DNA of 64,000 nucleotides from Camillea tinctor (lineage: Eukaryota > Ascomycota > Sordariomycetes > Xylariales > Xylariaceae): the NCBI GenBank assembly GCA_022578605.1, contig MU394089.1, positions 124,001 to 188,000 of the forward strand, read 5' to 3'. The stretch's first letter is position 1. Each line of letters starts with the position of its first letter. The position numbers and the translations under genes are program-made. Below are positions 1 through 11,075 of the stretch, one piece after another. Under the pieces are notes generated by a model, which was given only the letters and a program-made list of their open reading frames with translations, ran no database searches and was not told where the DNA came from.

Positions 1-1
1 C

Positions 2-2161
2 AACAAGGCACCGTTCAACGAGTCCACACTGAAATGGTGCATCAAGGGGCTATTAGTCGAAGACCTGCTCAGCGACGAGAAGCAGGCGATACTAAGAGAC
101 TTCCTAGAGAATAACATGGTTCTCCGTGAGATTGCCGACGTCCTCAACGTACGATTTGCCGATTTCGAGAGCTGGGATTGGCAGGCAGGCGAAGAAGGCA
201 TACCCGTCTTGCCGCGCCAGCAGCTAAACGGTAAATACAGGATCTGGATGGACGAAGATGTTCTGCAAGCCATTTTTATCCATTACGTCGGCACCACCTG
301 TTGTGTCAGCCTTAAGGCAGTATTAGAGCACTTCATAGGAAGGAAAGATGGGCTCTGGAAGTGGCAGTCCGGGCCTAGACTGACGCACAAGGAGGCTCTA
401 AGGCGCGACTACTACCTGGCTGGTAATTACACGGCCGGGGTGGACTCGGTTGACGAAGAGCGCCAGAAGAACTATCGGAAATCATTCTTCCTGTCTCAAC
501 TACCGTCTTCGACCGGGTTTTGGTGTGCCAAGATATATGATAATGATGGCGAAGGCGAAGCCGAGCCCGAGGAAGAGGAGGTCACCCCAGACGACAAGAA
601 GGAGCCTAGGAACATCAAGCAGGCTCTTCTCCACACCCTGGCCACCGAATCGATTGTGCATCGCTCGCTCTACGGCGAGTCCGCTGTGCTCCAGTCAGAT
701 CTCCAATGGTTTGCCACCGGGCTATCCCACACGACTATCTTCGCCGTAATGCGGTTCTTTGGCTTCCCGGAGGTGCTCACTACCTTCTTTAGAAAGGTTC
801 TCGAAGCACCGCTGAACATGGTCCCGTCGACGGGTGGATCGCCTAGCAACGGCCCCCGGATCAGACGACGTGGTGTTCCTATGGCGCATGCCCCCGAGAA
901 GCTCATAGGCGAGCTGATCCTCTTCGTAATGGACCTAGTCGTCAACCAAGAAACGGGGATGTTTCTCTATCGCCTACACGATGATCTGTTCCTATGCGGC
1001 GAGCCACCGCGCGTTGCTAAGGCGTGGAAGGCGATGAACGCGATGGCGAAAGTTATGGGGCTAAATTTTAATATGAGTAAGACCGGTTCTGTTTATTTGA
1101 CTGAGGAAGGAAGGTCTCCTGATACCACGGTCGCTGCCGGGCTCCCCAAGGGGGTGGTTAGGATTGGCCATCTTCTGCTCGATCCAGCGAGCGGGGAGTG
1201 GACTATAGATCAGCAGCAGGTAAGCGAGCATGTCACGCAACTCGGAAAACAGCTTTCCGCTTGCACCAGTGTCCTAGATTGGGTCAAGACGTGGAATAGC
1301 TGCGTGTCCCGATTCTTCAGCCACACCTTCGGCGAGCCCGCCTTCTGCTTCGGAGCCCAACACGTCGACAGCATCCTAGCAACGTATCAGCAGATGCAGC
1401 GTGTTCTCTTCGGCGGACAAGAAGACACAGGTCCAATGAACATCGACGGGAGCAGCAGCGGGGACGTGCTACAAGCCAACGTAGTGCAGCACCTAAAATC
1501 CAAGATCGAAGCCCGCTTCGGCATATCTAACATCCCGGACGCCTTCATCTTCCTGCCGGAGAAGCTGGGGGGTCTAGGCGTGCGCAACCCGTTCATCGCG
1601 TTCCTCGCGATACGGGGGAACTTCGAGCGCGACGCGCTGAGCGCCGAGGCGGTGATAAACAAGTACCTCGAGATGGAGAAGGAGGACTACGCGGCGGCGC
1701 GCAAGGCGTTCTACGCGCACAGCGGCGGCGTGGAGACCCGCCTGAGCCTCATGAGCAGCGGCTGGGTCACCGCCGCGAAGCTCCCGGCCTCGCGCGTCGA
1801 CGTCCTCAACGCCCTGCGCCCCGAGGAGTACGATACCTTCTTCAGCTTCGAGGAATTTACGCGCTGGCGCGAGGCGACCAGCTCCCGGCTGCACCAGGCG
1901 TACGTCAAGCTCCTGGGCGCCCCGTGGGCGCGCGGGCCGAGCTTGGATGAAGACGTCCGGGAGATCCTGAAGCAGCTTTCGGTCGGTCCGCGGGATCTCA
2001 AGTCCCCGAAGGTGCAGGAGATGCAGTGGATCCTGCAGATGTATGGTGAGCAGCTTCGTGACCAGTGTGGGGGGCTGAGGCTCATTGAGCAGAAGTTCTT
2101 GCCTTTGGGACTGTTATCGATGATGAGGCGTAAGGCCGTCAGATGGAATATGGTTCTATAA
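2..2161 (+). CDS. rvt: Cellular (non-mobile) reverse transcriptase of the rvt family, 5' truncated by the window
   Basis: The frame is open from base 2 with no start, so the gene begins outside the window; 719 C-terminal residues are visible and no intron is needed. Counting from base 2, RT motif A is the SDLQWF segment (Asp about 233), motif B is RRRGVPMAH (about 288-296), motif C is LHDDLFLCG (Asp 327 and 328) and a motif D-like NMSKTG follows near 356. The catalytic aspartates are therefore intact. An acidic insert (Glu-rich, about 182-200) lies before motif A, and a long helical C-terminal part follows the core. There is no endonuclease, RNase H, integrase, LTR or poly(A)-type end, which separates it from retrotransposons. 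In family knowledge, rvt genes are single-copy cellular RT genes kept in fungi and some other lineages; their function is unresolved. The central 3' half is markedly GC-rich. The rvt assignment rests on recalled family features. Confidence 0.72.
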   Translation, partial: NKAPFNESTLKWCIKGLLVEDLLSDEKQAILRDFLENNMVLREIADVLNVRFADFESWDWQAGEEGIPVLPRQQLNGKYRIWMDEDVLQAIFIHYVGTTCCVSLKAVLEHFIGRKDGLWKWQSGPRLTHKEALRRDYYLAGNYTAGVDSVDEERQKNYRKSFFLSQLPSSTGFWCAKIYDNDGEGEAEPEEEEVTPDDKKEPRNIKQALLHTLATESIVHRSLYGESAVLQSDLQWFATGLSHTTIFAVMRFFGFPEVLTTFFRKVLEAPLNMVPSTGGSPSNGPRIRRRGVPMAHAPEKLIGELILFVMDLVVNQETGMFLYRLHDDLFLCGEPPRVAKAWKAMNAMAKVMGLNFNMSKTGSVYLTEEGRSPDTTVAAGLPKGVVRIGHLLLDPASGEWTIDQQQVSEHVTQLGKQLSACTSVLDWVKTWNSCVSRFFSHTFGEPAFCFGAQHVDSILATYQQMQRVLFGGQEDTGPMNIDGSSSGDVLQANVVQHLKSKIEARFGISNIPDAFIFLPEKLGGLGVRNPFIAFLAIRGNFERDALSAEAVINKYLEMEKEDYAAARKAFYAHSGGVETRLSLMSSGWVTAAKLPASRVDVLNALRPEEYDTFFSFEEFTRWREATSSRLHQAYVKLLGAPWARGPSLDEDVREILKQLSVGPRDLKSPKVQEMQWILQMYGEQLRDQCGGLRLIEQKFLPLGLLSMMRRKAVRWNMVL

Positions 2162-3349
2162 CTTCGAGGTTTTTCTTTTCTTTCTTTTTTAATGATTACA
2201 CAGGCACGCGGCTTTTGGTGGATATTCTCGACAATATGCAAGGCGAACACGAGGTAAAAAGGGGCAGAAATAATGCCAACCAATGTGAGCGGTTTATGAA
2301 ATATTTAGGACGATCTGAAATTATTGGGTTTACTTACACGGCAGTGTAATTCATGGTATATGATTTTTTTGATTATAGGTACCTACATCATGAAATATTT
2401 AAATGATACGAAGTATACGGACAATGAATTTCACCTATTAAACTAATCGAGGAATTCAGTATCAGATCATGAATGAGAAACAATTAATCTAGAATCCTCA
2501 AGTATCTCGATGCTATGATATCACCATCGATAAAAGTAAGCAGGTTCAAAGTAGCTTCTATAGTTCAATCTATAGTTTTAATGGTGTATAATAAAATTAG
2601 ATAGTAGTTATAATATTAGTTAACCTATAACTATTATATGTATTTACCTGACTTTGACACATTTACATACACGATGTGTGGCTATACACGAAGTGCTTAT
2701 CCAAGTAGTTTGTATTGAGTTAGTGTTGTACAACATACTTGATTTATTCAAGGAACCCAAACTAACGTCAACTGTATCGGAATTCATGTACGTAGCCCTG
2801 CCTTGACGTATTAAAATGTAGTCATTTCTCGTTATCTTTTCGTGGTGTGGTGAGGTAATGATCAATTCCGTCATGCTTAGCGAGCCATCTATTGTGGTGT
2901 GGCTGAATTTCAAGATTCCCTGTTTCGTGCTTGTTCCAGGGTATCTAGCCAATCACCATTCGCATCCGAGCCACCATATGACGTATAGCATATGACGGCT
3001 AGCCACACCATGCTAAGGAACTGTACCTAACTTGACGTATATGCGCTGTCGAGGAATTCAGCGTTGGTAAACCTGTATTCAATGTAAGGCTGCGGGTGTA
3101 TTAAAAGACAAAGTCCCGACTCTTCTTATATGTTCAAACTATCTATGTAAAGGAAAGTAAAATCTCTCAAGCCATTGCCACTCTTCAGGCTCTGTCATCA
3201 CCCCTAAATTACTACCACTTACTACCTTTATTGCCATAACTTTCAAGAGTAAGGTCTATATGCCCCAGTATGTTGTCTTCAAAGACACTGATATCGATAT
3301 TAACCTCATTGCATTCATAGATACATATACACGATATATTACCAAAAAA
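2162..3349. other. AT-rich intergenic region with a possible eroded mobile element
   Basis: No credible coding region. It holds an exact 13-base direct repeat (TCGAGGAATTCAG) at 2447-2459 and 3049-3061, an inverted 9-mer pair (GGTGTGGCT near 2896, AGCCACACC at 3001-3009) and two nearby copies of CATATGACG. This could be the remains of a small non-autonomous transposon, but no clean terminal inverted repeats or target-site duplication were seen. Confidence 0.4.
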
Positions 3350-3810
3350 ATGGCATCTACCATGGAATGGGCCAAGCAGAAGTACAACGAGCAGTACGAA
3401 GTCTGGATGCCTTGGATCGAGGATACCTTCCTAAAGTACTTCACCAAGGACAACAAAGTCAGCTATACTACTAGAGGTAAGTTCTTAAAACATTATATCT
3501 CTTGATTCAGATCTAGGAAACCTATTCTTCAACCGAGTACCAAGAGTAATCTCCCCCATCGCTCCCCTAATCGCTAACCTAGAGTTTCCCAACAGAACAA
3601 CTCGACAAGACGAAAGTGACCGGTGTTGAACAAGTCGACACTCTCCAAGACGGCGTGCATAACCTCGTTACCGGCCAAGTCGGTCAAGGCGGGCTACTTC
3701 AGCCCGTCGGCGACCTCGTCTCGAAGGAGGGTGTCAACCGTTCCGAGCGTAAAGGGAAAGACGACAAAGGCAGTTACCTCCCAGCGAGCATCCCCGGCTT
3801 GTCAAAGTGA
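3350..3810 (+). CDS. Small conserved fungal protein (113 aa), unknown function
   Basis: Two exons, 3350-3476 and 3596-3810, joined across a 119-bp intron (donor GTAAGT, acceptor AACAG) to give 113 residues. The start at 3350 has a good fungal context (AAAAAAATGG); an upstream in-frame non-ATG extension is not used. The N-terminal third is aromatic-rich (WAKQKYNEQYEVWMPWIED) and the rest is hydrophilic, with the run QVGQGGLLQPVGDLVSKEG and a charged tail. I recall this architecture (short WMPWIED helix, then a conserved LQPVGDLVSKEG-like block) from many ascomycete genomes, where it is annotated as hypothetical. There is no signal peptide and no clear membrane segment. No function is assigned. 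Confidence 0.75.
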
Positions 3811-5172
3811 ATAACAAACCTTTCATTTAATGAAGTCGGATAAAAGCAGACGAGTCACGAAGAATAATATCAGTGCAAATGATACATGCGGGAAACAGGG
3901 TTTGTTTTTTGGAAGGAGGTTCTGTGGCAGTACTTACGACGCTGGTGCCTTGGAGTTTGGGTTCGGGAACGGACGAGGATGCTAGGTGGCTTAAATCACA
4001 GACTGGAAGATATAGGTCGATTATCATGTAATACCCGTTGCCTTGATATGATTTTAGCTTTGCGTTTGTTATACTGCAACTCTTCAATCGTTATAAAGGC
4101 ATAATACGACGACACTAATTTATTTATTCTATTTTCTATATTTTAACCCAGAGCCATTCATAATATGAAAACAAAAAATTAGGTGATATTGAGAGTATAA
4201 ACTAGTAATCATCATTGCTTTATTTTAATACAAGCCGGCTATCAACGTTGACACTTACACGAAATGCCTTGATCCTGTGTCCGACCTTGAAATCCGGACC
4301 TTAGTGATATTTCGCTTATATTACACCATATCCCCCTAAACTTCTCAAGCCTTTTCTGGGCAAATGACTTAACAAGCCTCATACATAATGCGTAAGCAAC
4401 TTGCCAGGCTCCAGGGTCAGGTTGCGTCTGCAGGTCTGCCCTCCGTCTGACGTGCGTTAGGACCGGTACGACTGTGGCTGCATAGCTAGAAACCTCACCT
4501 GCCCACCCTCAGCGTAGAATCTGACGTCTGACTTCATTTAAGAAATGCCTTGGCCGCAGCTAAGGTCACAGGAGATCGAAGATGCACTTCGATGATCATG
4601 GTCAGCACGGTATGCCGTCACATTGCATGCAGTAGTGAGCAAGCCAGACTGTCAGGGTCCTCGCCAAACTTATGATTTGCGATTACCCCTGCGTAGATCA
4701 TCATCCCATCTCACAAGATAGCTGGAGGTGTTCAGAGACAGAATTACCAGAATAGGACGAACCAGTCCCGTTGAAACTCATTGACATTGAAATAAATTTA
4801 TAAATACATATGTGTGCTTATTGATAGAAGAAGAATTTCATATCCTGATTACTCTTTCAGCCAAAGTAGATAGATCCACGAAATGGAAAGCATAACGAAG
4901 AAGAGGATGAAAAAGAAAGAAACAAGAAACTTCATCGTTTCCTATATACACATTCAAGAATAGGACAGTAATTCTAGCCGAACATGCATAGATGGATACG
5001 AACGCAGAATGCCATATCATCAAATATACCTACGTATCATGAAAATGCCAAAAGTCCGTACTGCCACCGTGGGATGGTATGCGGACTACAATATAAGTCG
5101 GACAATGTTCTACGAAATCTAGAACCAATGCTCTAAGATAGAAGATGCACCTCTATTCTAAACGAGAGCTCT
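3811..5172. other. Intergenic, no gene seen
   Basis: This lies between the converging small-protein gene and the transhydrogenase gene. The composition is unremarkable to AT-rich and short open frames have no coding character. The two 3' UTRs presumably occupy the ends. No repeat of note. Confidence 0.5.
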
Positions 5173-8100
5173 CTAAGTTCGGGACTCGACTGCTGCTTTG
5201 ATTGCTATAACCAGAATGTCAGTTCACCATCATCTTTTATCGGGATTGGCTCAACTAAGAGGAGGTATAAAAAGGGGCAACCCTACCATCACAAGTAACT
5301 TTCGCATCGCCGAACAACATTTTGGTTCCGGGCATGTAAAACATGGGATTAGGAACGTCGGCTTAAAATCCGTCAGTTTCAATTTCATAATATCAGGATA
5401 CAAGTTTTAGGGGGGAGGAGGGGATCAAATGTACTGACCATAACCAGAGGCCATGCCTCGTTTCATAACAATAACCTGCTTGCTCTTCCATGCGTGTAAC
5501 ACAGGCATACCAGCGATAGGACTACCAGGCTCAAGCGCAATTGGGTTGACTGTATCGTTCGCGCCAATAACAAGAGTAAGATCCGTGTCTCCAAAATCGT
5601 CGTTGATCTCGTCCATTTCTAGTACGATGTCATACGGCACGCTAGCCTCAGCAAGGAGCACATTGCATTGACCTGGCATACGGCCTGCGACAGGGTGAAT
5701 CGCGAAGCGTACTTTGATGCCTCGAGCACGCAACATGTTGGTGATCTCGCTGAGAGCATACTGGGCTTTAGCAACGGCCATTCCATATCCAACAACGATG
5801 ATCACGCTTTCCGCATTGACAAGCGCATCTGCTGTATCCTCAACATTGGTCTGAGTGACTGATCCCTCGATCTTGTATTCGGTAGCTGCTGGTGCAGAGA
5901 TCCCCCCGAATAACACGTTGGTTAGAGAACGATTCATTGCAACGCACATGATATACGATAGAATAGACCCGGAGACTCCTATGAGTGCTCCAACACTTGT
6001 AAGCAATGGATTATCCAGCATCAAGCCTTCAGCGACAAGAGCGAAACCACTGTAAGCATTCAGGACCGTGATCACGACAGGCATATCAGCTCCACCAATC
6101 GCTGCTGTTGTTGTGAAACCCTTTGCGAAGGAAAGAATCGTGTTGGCTCCAAGTGCCGCGGCGGCAATCATAGGCGATCCAGGTGCCATTGTAATAAATG
6201 CACCCATTGTGGCGGCATTAGTAGCAAGCATGCCTGAATTGAGGAGATGCCTGCCAGGAAGCATCAACGGTCGCGACGACATCTTACCGGCAAGTTTCAT
6301 GAAGGCGACAATTGACCCAGTGAAGGTAATACCACCTATGAGCACTCCAAAGTAAGCCGTAACTAGATGTATGGTTGTGGCGTGCGATAGGTCACCAAGG
6401 ACACTGCCTATGCTAGTCAAAACTGCCGCGAGGCCTACTACCGAGTGTAGTGCAGCGACAGTCTGTGGCAAATCCGTCGGTGTGATCCGCTTTCCAATAA
6501 CAAACCCCAGGATGCTTCCGATCGTAGCGAGGGCTCCAAACTGCGTGAGCACTTCAGGGCTGAAGCCAGCGGCTAGCAACGAGGCCAGCACACCAGAACC
6601 CACCCCTAGGATACCAAGCAAATTGCCCCGTCTGGCAGTAGCTTGGGATGCTAACCCAGATATTGAGCTGATACAAAGTACGGAACTGACCATGTAGCCT
6701 GCTTGGACAAGTCCAGCAGCTCCAGTTGCAGCCGCAGCAAGATACCCACCACCAAATAGGACACCGGGAATCGCATACAGCCAAGGGTATTCAGGTGGAT
6801 CGGTTGGACCTGCTATCAGTCAGTGGCTACATATAAAATTGCCATAAGCCATTCTTACGTTTAAACATATCCAACATTCTCTTCGTGATCACAAAACCCC
6901 CGGACACATTAACGAACGCCAGGAGCACAGACGCCGCACCGAGAGCTTGTGGTATAGTTTCAGGCAGGTAACCACCACCCATGACGAAAAAGCCACCAAT
7001 ACCAACCATTCCTATAGTTTGTTAGTGTCTGCTGAACAGATGCTTAAGAGGGGTTCCCACCAGATATAGCATTGGTAACACTCATCAAAGGTGAATGAAG
7101 AGCAGGGGTAACACCCCAGACCACACGATAGCCAACCAGGGAAGCAAGAGAGAACGTGAAAGCATTGCTCATAAATATAGGACCTGTCAATTTTCCGAGT
7201 GCCAATGCAGTCCCCATACCACCTGTAACAGTTGCGACTTGGCGAGCTGTCTTCTGGAATGGAGTGAGGGCCACTATCTCCTCTTCCGGTTTGGCAGTGG
7301 CTTTCGCCGGTGGCGCCGGGGGTGGAGCAGGGCGAGGGGCAGGAGGCAGAATTTCACCATTGAGAGTTACGATGGCACCTCGCACAACTTCATCAGTCAA
7401 ATCAATACCAAAAGATTTGTCTTTAGGGGCCATTGATAAGAGGAATTTGACGATGTTGTTAGAATATAGTGTCGAAGATTGCGTTGGGAGCCTCGAAGGC
7501 AGATCCGTATAACCTAAGGCGAAATAAGTATATAAGTGGTGTATTTTGAATACACAGAACTTACCAATGATTTTCACACCATTATATGTCACTTGCTTTC
7601 CAGCTTGAGTCTTCTCACAATTGCCACCCGCTTCAGCTGCCAGGTCAACAATCACAGATCCAGGCTTCATAACATCAATCATATCCTTGGTTATCAGTTT
7701 AGGAGCAGGTTTCCCAGGAATAAGGGCTGTTGTGATGATGATATCCACATCTTTAGCTTGTTCAGTGAAGAGCTTCATCTCGGCAGCGATAAACTCAGGG
7801 GACATTTCTTTAGCATAGCCTCCAGCTCCCGAGCCATCCTCTTGAATATCTACTTCGATGAATTCAGCACCGAGGGACTGTACTTGCTCTTTTACAGCTG
7901 GTCGGGTATCAAATCCACGGACGATTGCACCCATTCTTCTTGCTGTAGCAATGGCACTCAAACCAGCAACGCCGGCACCAATGACAAGGACCTTGCAGGG
8001 AGGTATCTTTCCAGCAGCCGTGACCTGCCCAGTCAAGAACCTACCAAAGGTATTAGACGCCTCTAGGACGGCCTTATAACCCGCTATATTTGCCATCGAA

Positions 8101-8877
8101 CTTAAGGCATCGAAGACTTGGGCACGTGAGATGCGAGGGATCATGTCCATAGCGAATGAAGTCGCCTTACGCGCAGCAATGCGCTGGACGATATCCTTGT
8201 TCTGAGCTGGCTGCAACATAGAAATAATTGTAGCACCTTCTTTAAGACGATCAATCTCTGTTGGATTTGGCCCTCGGACTTTGAGGACGATGTCAGCTGA
8301 AGCCCAGACGGTGCCAGCATCTACTAAGGTAGCGCCAGCCTTTTCATAATCTTCATCCCGGAAATCAGCTTGAACGCCCGCACCGCGTTCAACTATTACC
8401 TTTCCGAAGCCTTTCTTTTTCAAAAGAGCCACATTTTGGGGTGAAATTGACACGCGACGTTCGTCAGGAAATGTCTCGCGAGGAACCCCCACTGTGAGCT
8501 CAGAATAGGGAGTTGAAGACGGCTCGGCGGCAGTGGAGTAAGCGGTTGTTGGAATAGTTCTCTTAGCAACATTCTGGCTCCCATTCAAGTTCAAGGTCTG
8601 CCTAGGTAATGCGGGCAGGACTATCGGGTTCTTTACGTGGGTACTATTCCACTGTCGTCGACAGAGAGACGAGGCAGCAGAAGCCCGGAGCGTCGGCTCT
8701 GTAGTAGCGCTTCCTTAGTACCAGCAGACCACGAGACAAGCAGATCTTTCCGACGAAGCTTATGCGTGGTGACAAACCTAGAATACGCGCGGCCCGTTGG
8801 GCAAGGTTTTCCACCGCTGTACGAGGTAGGGCATGGTTCGCGACCAAGGTTGGGCGCAAAAAAGTGACAGACATCAT
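5173..8877 (-). CDS. nnt: NAD(P) transhydrogenase, fused alpha-beta, mitochondrial
   Basis: Proton-pumping transhydrogenase of the inner mitochondrial membrane, coupling NADH + NADP+ exchange to the proton gradient. The seven-exon model on the minus strand is 8877-8778, 8713-7565, 7513-7061, 7011-6859, 6812-5439, 5361-5287 and 5204-5173 (3336 nt, 1111 aa). The N terminus is Arg/Ser/Ala-rich like a mitochondrial presequence. Next come the alanine dehydrogenase/PNT domain ([14 protein letters not shown], then the Rossmann loop VIGAGVAG), an Ala/Pro-rich linker ([13 protein letters not shown]), many membrane helices of domain II, and the NADP-binding domain III with [10 protein letters not shown]. 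The last exons encode [17 protein letters not shown] and [14 protein letters not shown], as expected for the family C terminus. The intron at 7564-7514 is 51 bp, in frame and stop-free. The first exon and its GTTTGT donor are the least certain part; exons 2-7 are strong. Confidence 0.9.
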
Positions 8878-11075
8878 GCTGGTAGGCAGTAGGGGGTCTC
8901 TAACCCCCGGACCGAAGCGCGGCGACAACCAAGCATTCGCGAGAGCCCTTCACGAGCCCTGGGATCAACAAGCATCACCAGGGAGAGAGGAAGAGAATAT
9001 TGTGAGTGAATAATGTCTCGAGCCCCGCGTTAGGTAGAGAGAAAGAGAGGTAACGTTCGCTCCAAAAGCGAACAGCGTTCTTAAGCGATCCTAGATAGAT
9101 AGAAACGGCAAGTGGAAAGGCATTTAGACATCATTCGTCTTCGTCGCCCCTCCACTCCAACTACCCCCTTGCCGATTCCCCCGCTTCCCAGAACAGCCGG
9201 GTGATGGTAGCCCTGTCACGTCCAAGACTCGAACGAAACAACCCGGGCACAATCGAGAGCATAAACGCCAATCAGAAAACACAGAGACGTCCACATCGTG
9301 GTCAAAGATCTCGGTACGTATAGGGCCGAAAGAAAAGAAAAGACTTAATGCGCCAACAGGTTGTGAAGTCTCCGCTGTCATGCGATACCACAAAATGGAC
9401 AAATCACGTATGGTGTGGAATTTCTAGCTCGGGAGGCTTGGTAGTGTGAGTTAGGATCGTTGACAAGGTTGATGACATCGTGGGTCAAAGTATGTATGTA
9501 GTGTATCAAGAATGTAGTGTACATCGTACGCCAGAAGAAAAAAAGAAAAAAGGAGACAACCTAGAACCTCCTGGGTTAAAGCCCGTGCTAGCTCATGTGG
9601 GACCTCTCGGGAAGTGGAGAGAGCAGAGTTGCGGGCACCAATCACTTTGCATGAAGCATTCGCACTAGGTTATATACCTACTACAGTTGTAAGTGTACAT
9701 CACAAATATTTCGTAAATGTCAACTGTACACAATGTACCTAGTAACACAACAAAAGACGCCAACCAGACTTTCAAGTATATACTTTAAGTTAGTACATCA
9801 CATGTAGTTATATGTATGTAGGTATGTACCTAAAATAGGTTGCTCATGTTTTTTCTTCTTTTAGTCTAAGTGAGTGAATACTTAGTACGCATGTCAATAC
9901 ATACATCAATCGTCTAGTATACATCTTCAGGCTAAATCTACAGTGATATAACCTCCAAGGTACCTAGTATATTTTCATTTCTTGTTAATCATTTATCTTC
10001 AGGCGGGATCTTGCATGCATTCACTCTACATGTCCACTCAACTTCAAACATCGTTCTCAGCTATACCTATGAAGGTTTAGTTGCGGACAGTATAGAGCCT
10101 CATGCTCATGCCCCATCATGAAGAATCAATGGATCTCCTAGGTAGATGCTGCTGTAGGTTAGTTGCATAGGTACCTACATAGGTAACTTATAATACGGGG
10201 AGTCAATACCTTTTCCGTTATTCAAGGAACGGGCATCAAAAAAACTGAAAATTACTATAGTCAAAGGATTCAATTGAACATGGCACAATATTATAACTAT
10301 ATAGGTACCTAGGTAGGTAGACAGCCATTTAACTGAATTGAACATTATGTTGAACTTAATAGTACTTGGTACTTAACCTAGGTGGATACACATCAACATC
10401 GACTGCACCCAGACATAGGGTCCATAGATGGATCCACTCCTATTATTGCGATTTAAACAGTTAATATTTGAAGCCGTTTAAATAATTCATCAACAATGAA
10501 TAGACGAATCTTTCAATTGAGGTATAACCTCCTAAATTCGAAATAATACTACCGAGGTACTCTTCCGGTAGAACACCGGCAACATCAAGAGCTATCGTGA
10601 TCCTCTAACTGTACATACTGCCGAAAAGAGCAACTCTAGCCCTTCTTCGTATCACCAACCGGGGACATGCTCCACCCCGAGAGCCTAATCTTCGGTATAA
10701 GAGAGATAGCTCCGGAACATGTTCGGGCCAGTCGTATATTGTGATTGGACGGTGCTGGACGGAACTGCACTAACAAGGGGGTTATTGACTGGAATTGCAA
10801 TGGATAGCGAGTCTCCACGGCGCTCTTGCGAATAGACAGGATGCCATGGATCACCATAGTCATGGCTTGGTGAATACGCGGGTAGATGGGTGACCCGGGG
10901 GAGGGGGTTTCGGTCAAGGTGCACGACACGAAGCTCTCCTTTAAATACTGCCACAGCTCCCAGAGTCACGAACCATTCAGACAAGCCTCGACCCTCTTCC
11001 CCTTAACTTCAAAGTTGTACGATACTGTTTCAGAGACGTAAAGATCATACAAGAGTGCCGGTCTATCATAACAAG
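8878..11075. other. Divergent intergenic region between nnt and the beta-glucosidase gene
   Basis: A 2.2-kb region that must hold both promoters. No supported gene. From about 9660 to 10570 it is AT-rich and contains many overlapping copies of TACCTAGGTA-like palindromes (for example 10136-10190 and 10303-10322) and short TATG runs near 9810. The 200 bases before each start are less repetitive. Confidence 0.5.
10136..10325. repeat. Cluster of TACCTAGGTA-type palindromic motifs
   Basis: Within 190 bases the motifs CCTAGGTAG, TAGGTACCTAC, ATAGGTAAC and GGTACCTAGGTAGGTAG occur, each built on the self-complementary cores GGTACC and CCTAGG. Similar motifs recur in most other intergenic regions of the window (near 2380, 9960, 20612, 20880, 24765, 42340, 48480, 52780, 60616) and I saw none in exons. 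Confidence 0.6.

Noticed and set aside
9451..9668. Short opposing frames near 9.5 kb
   Set aside because: Both are short, mutually antisense and without motifs.
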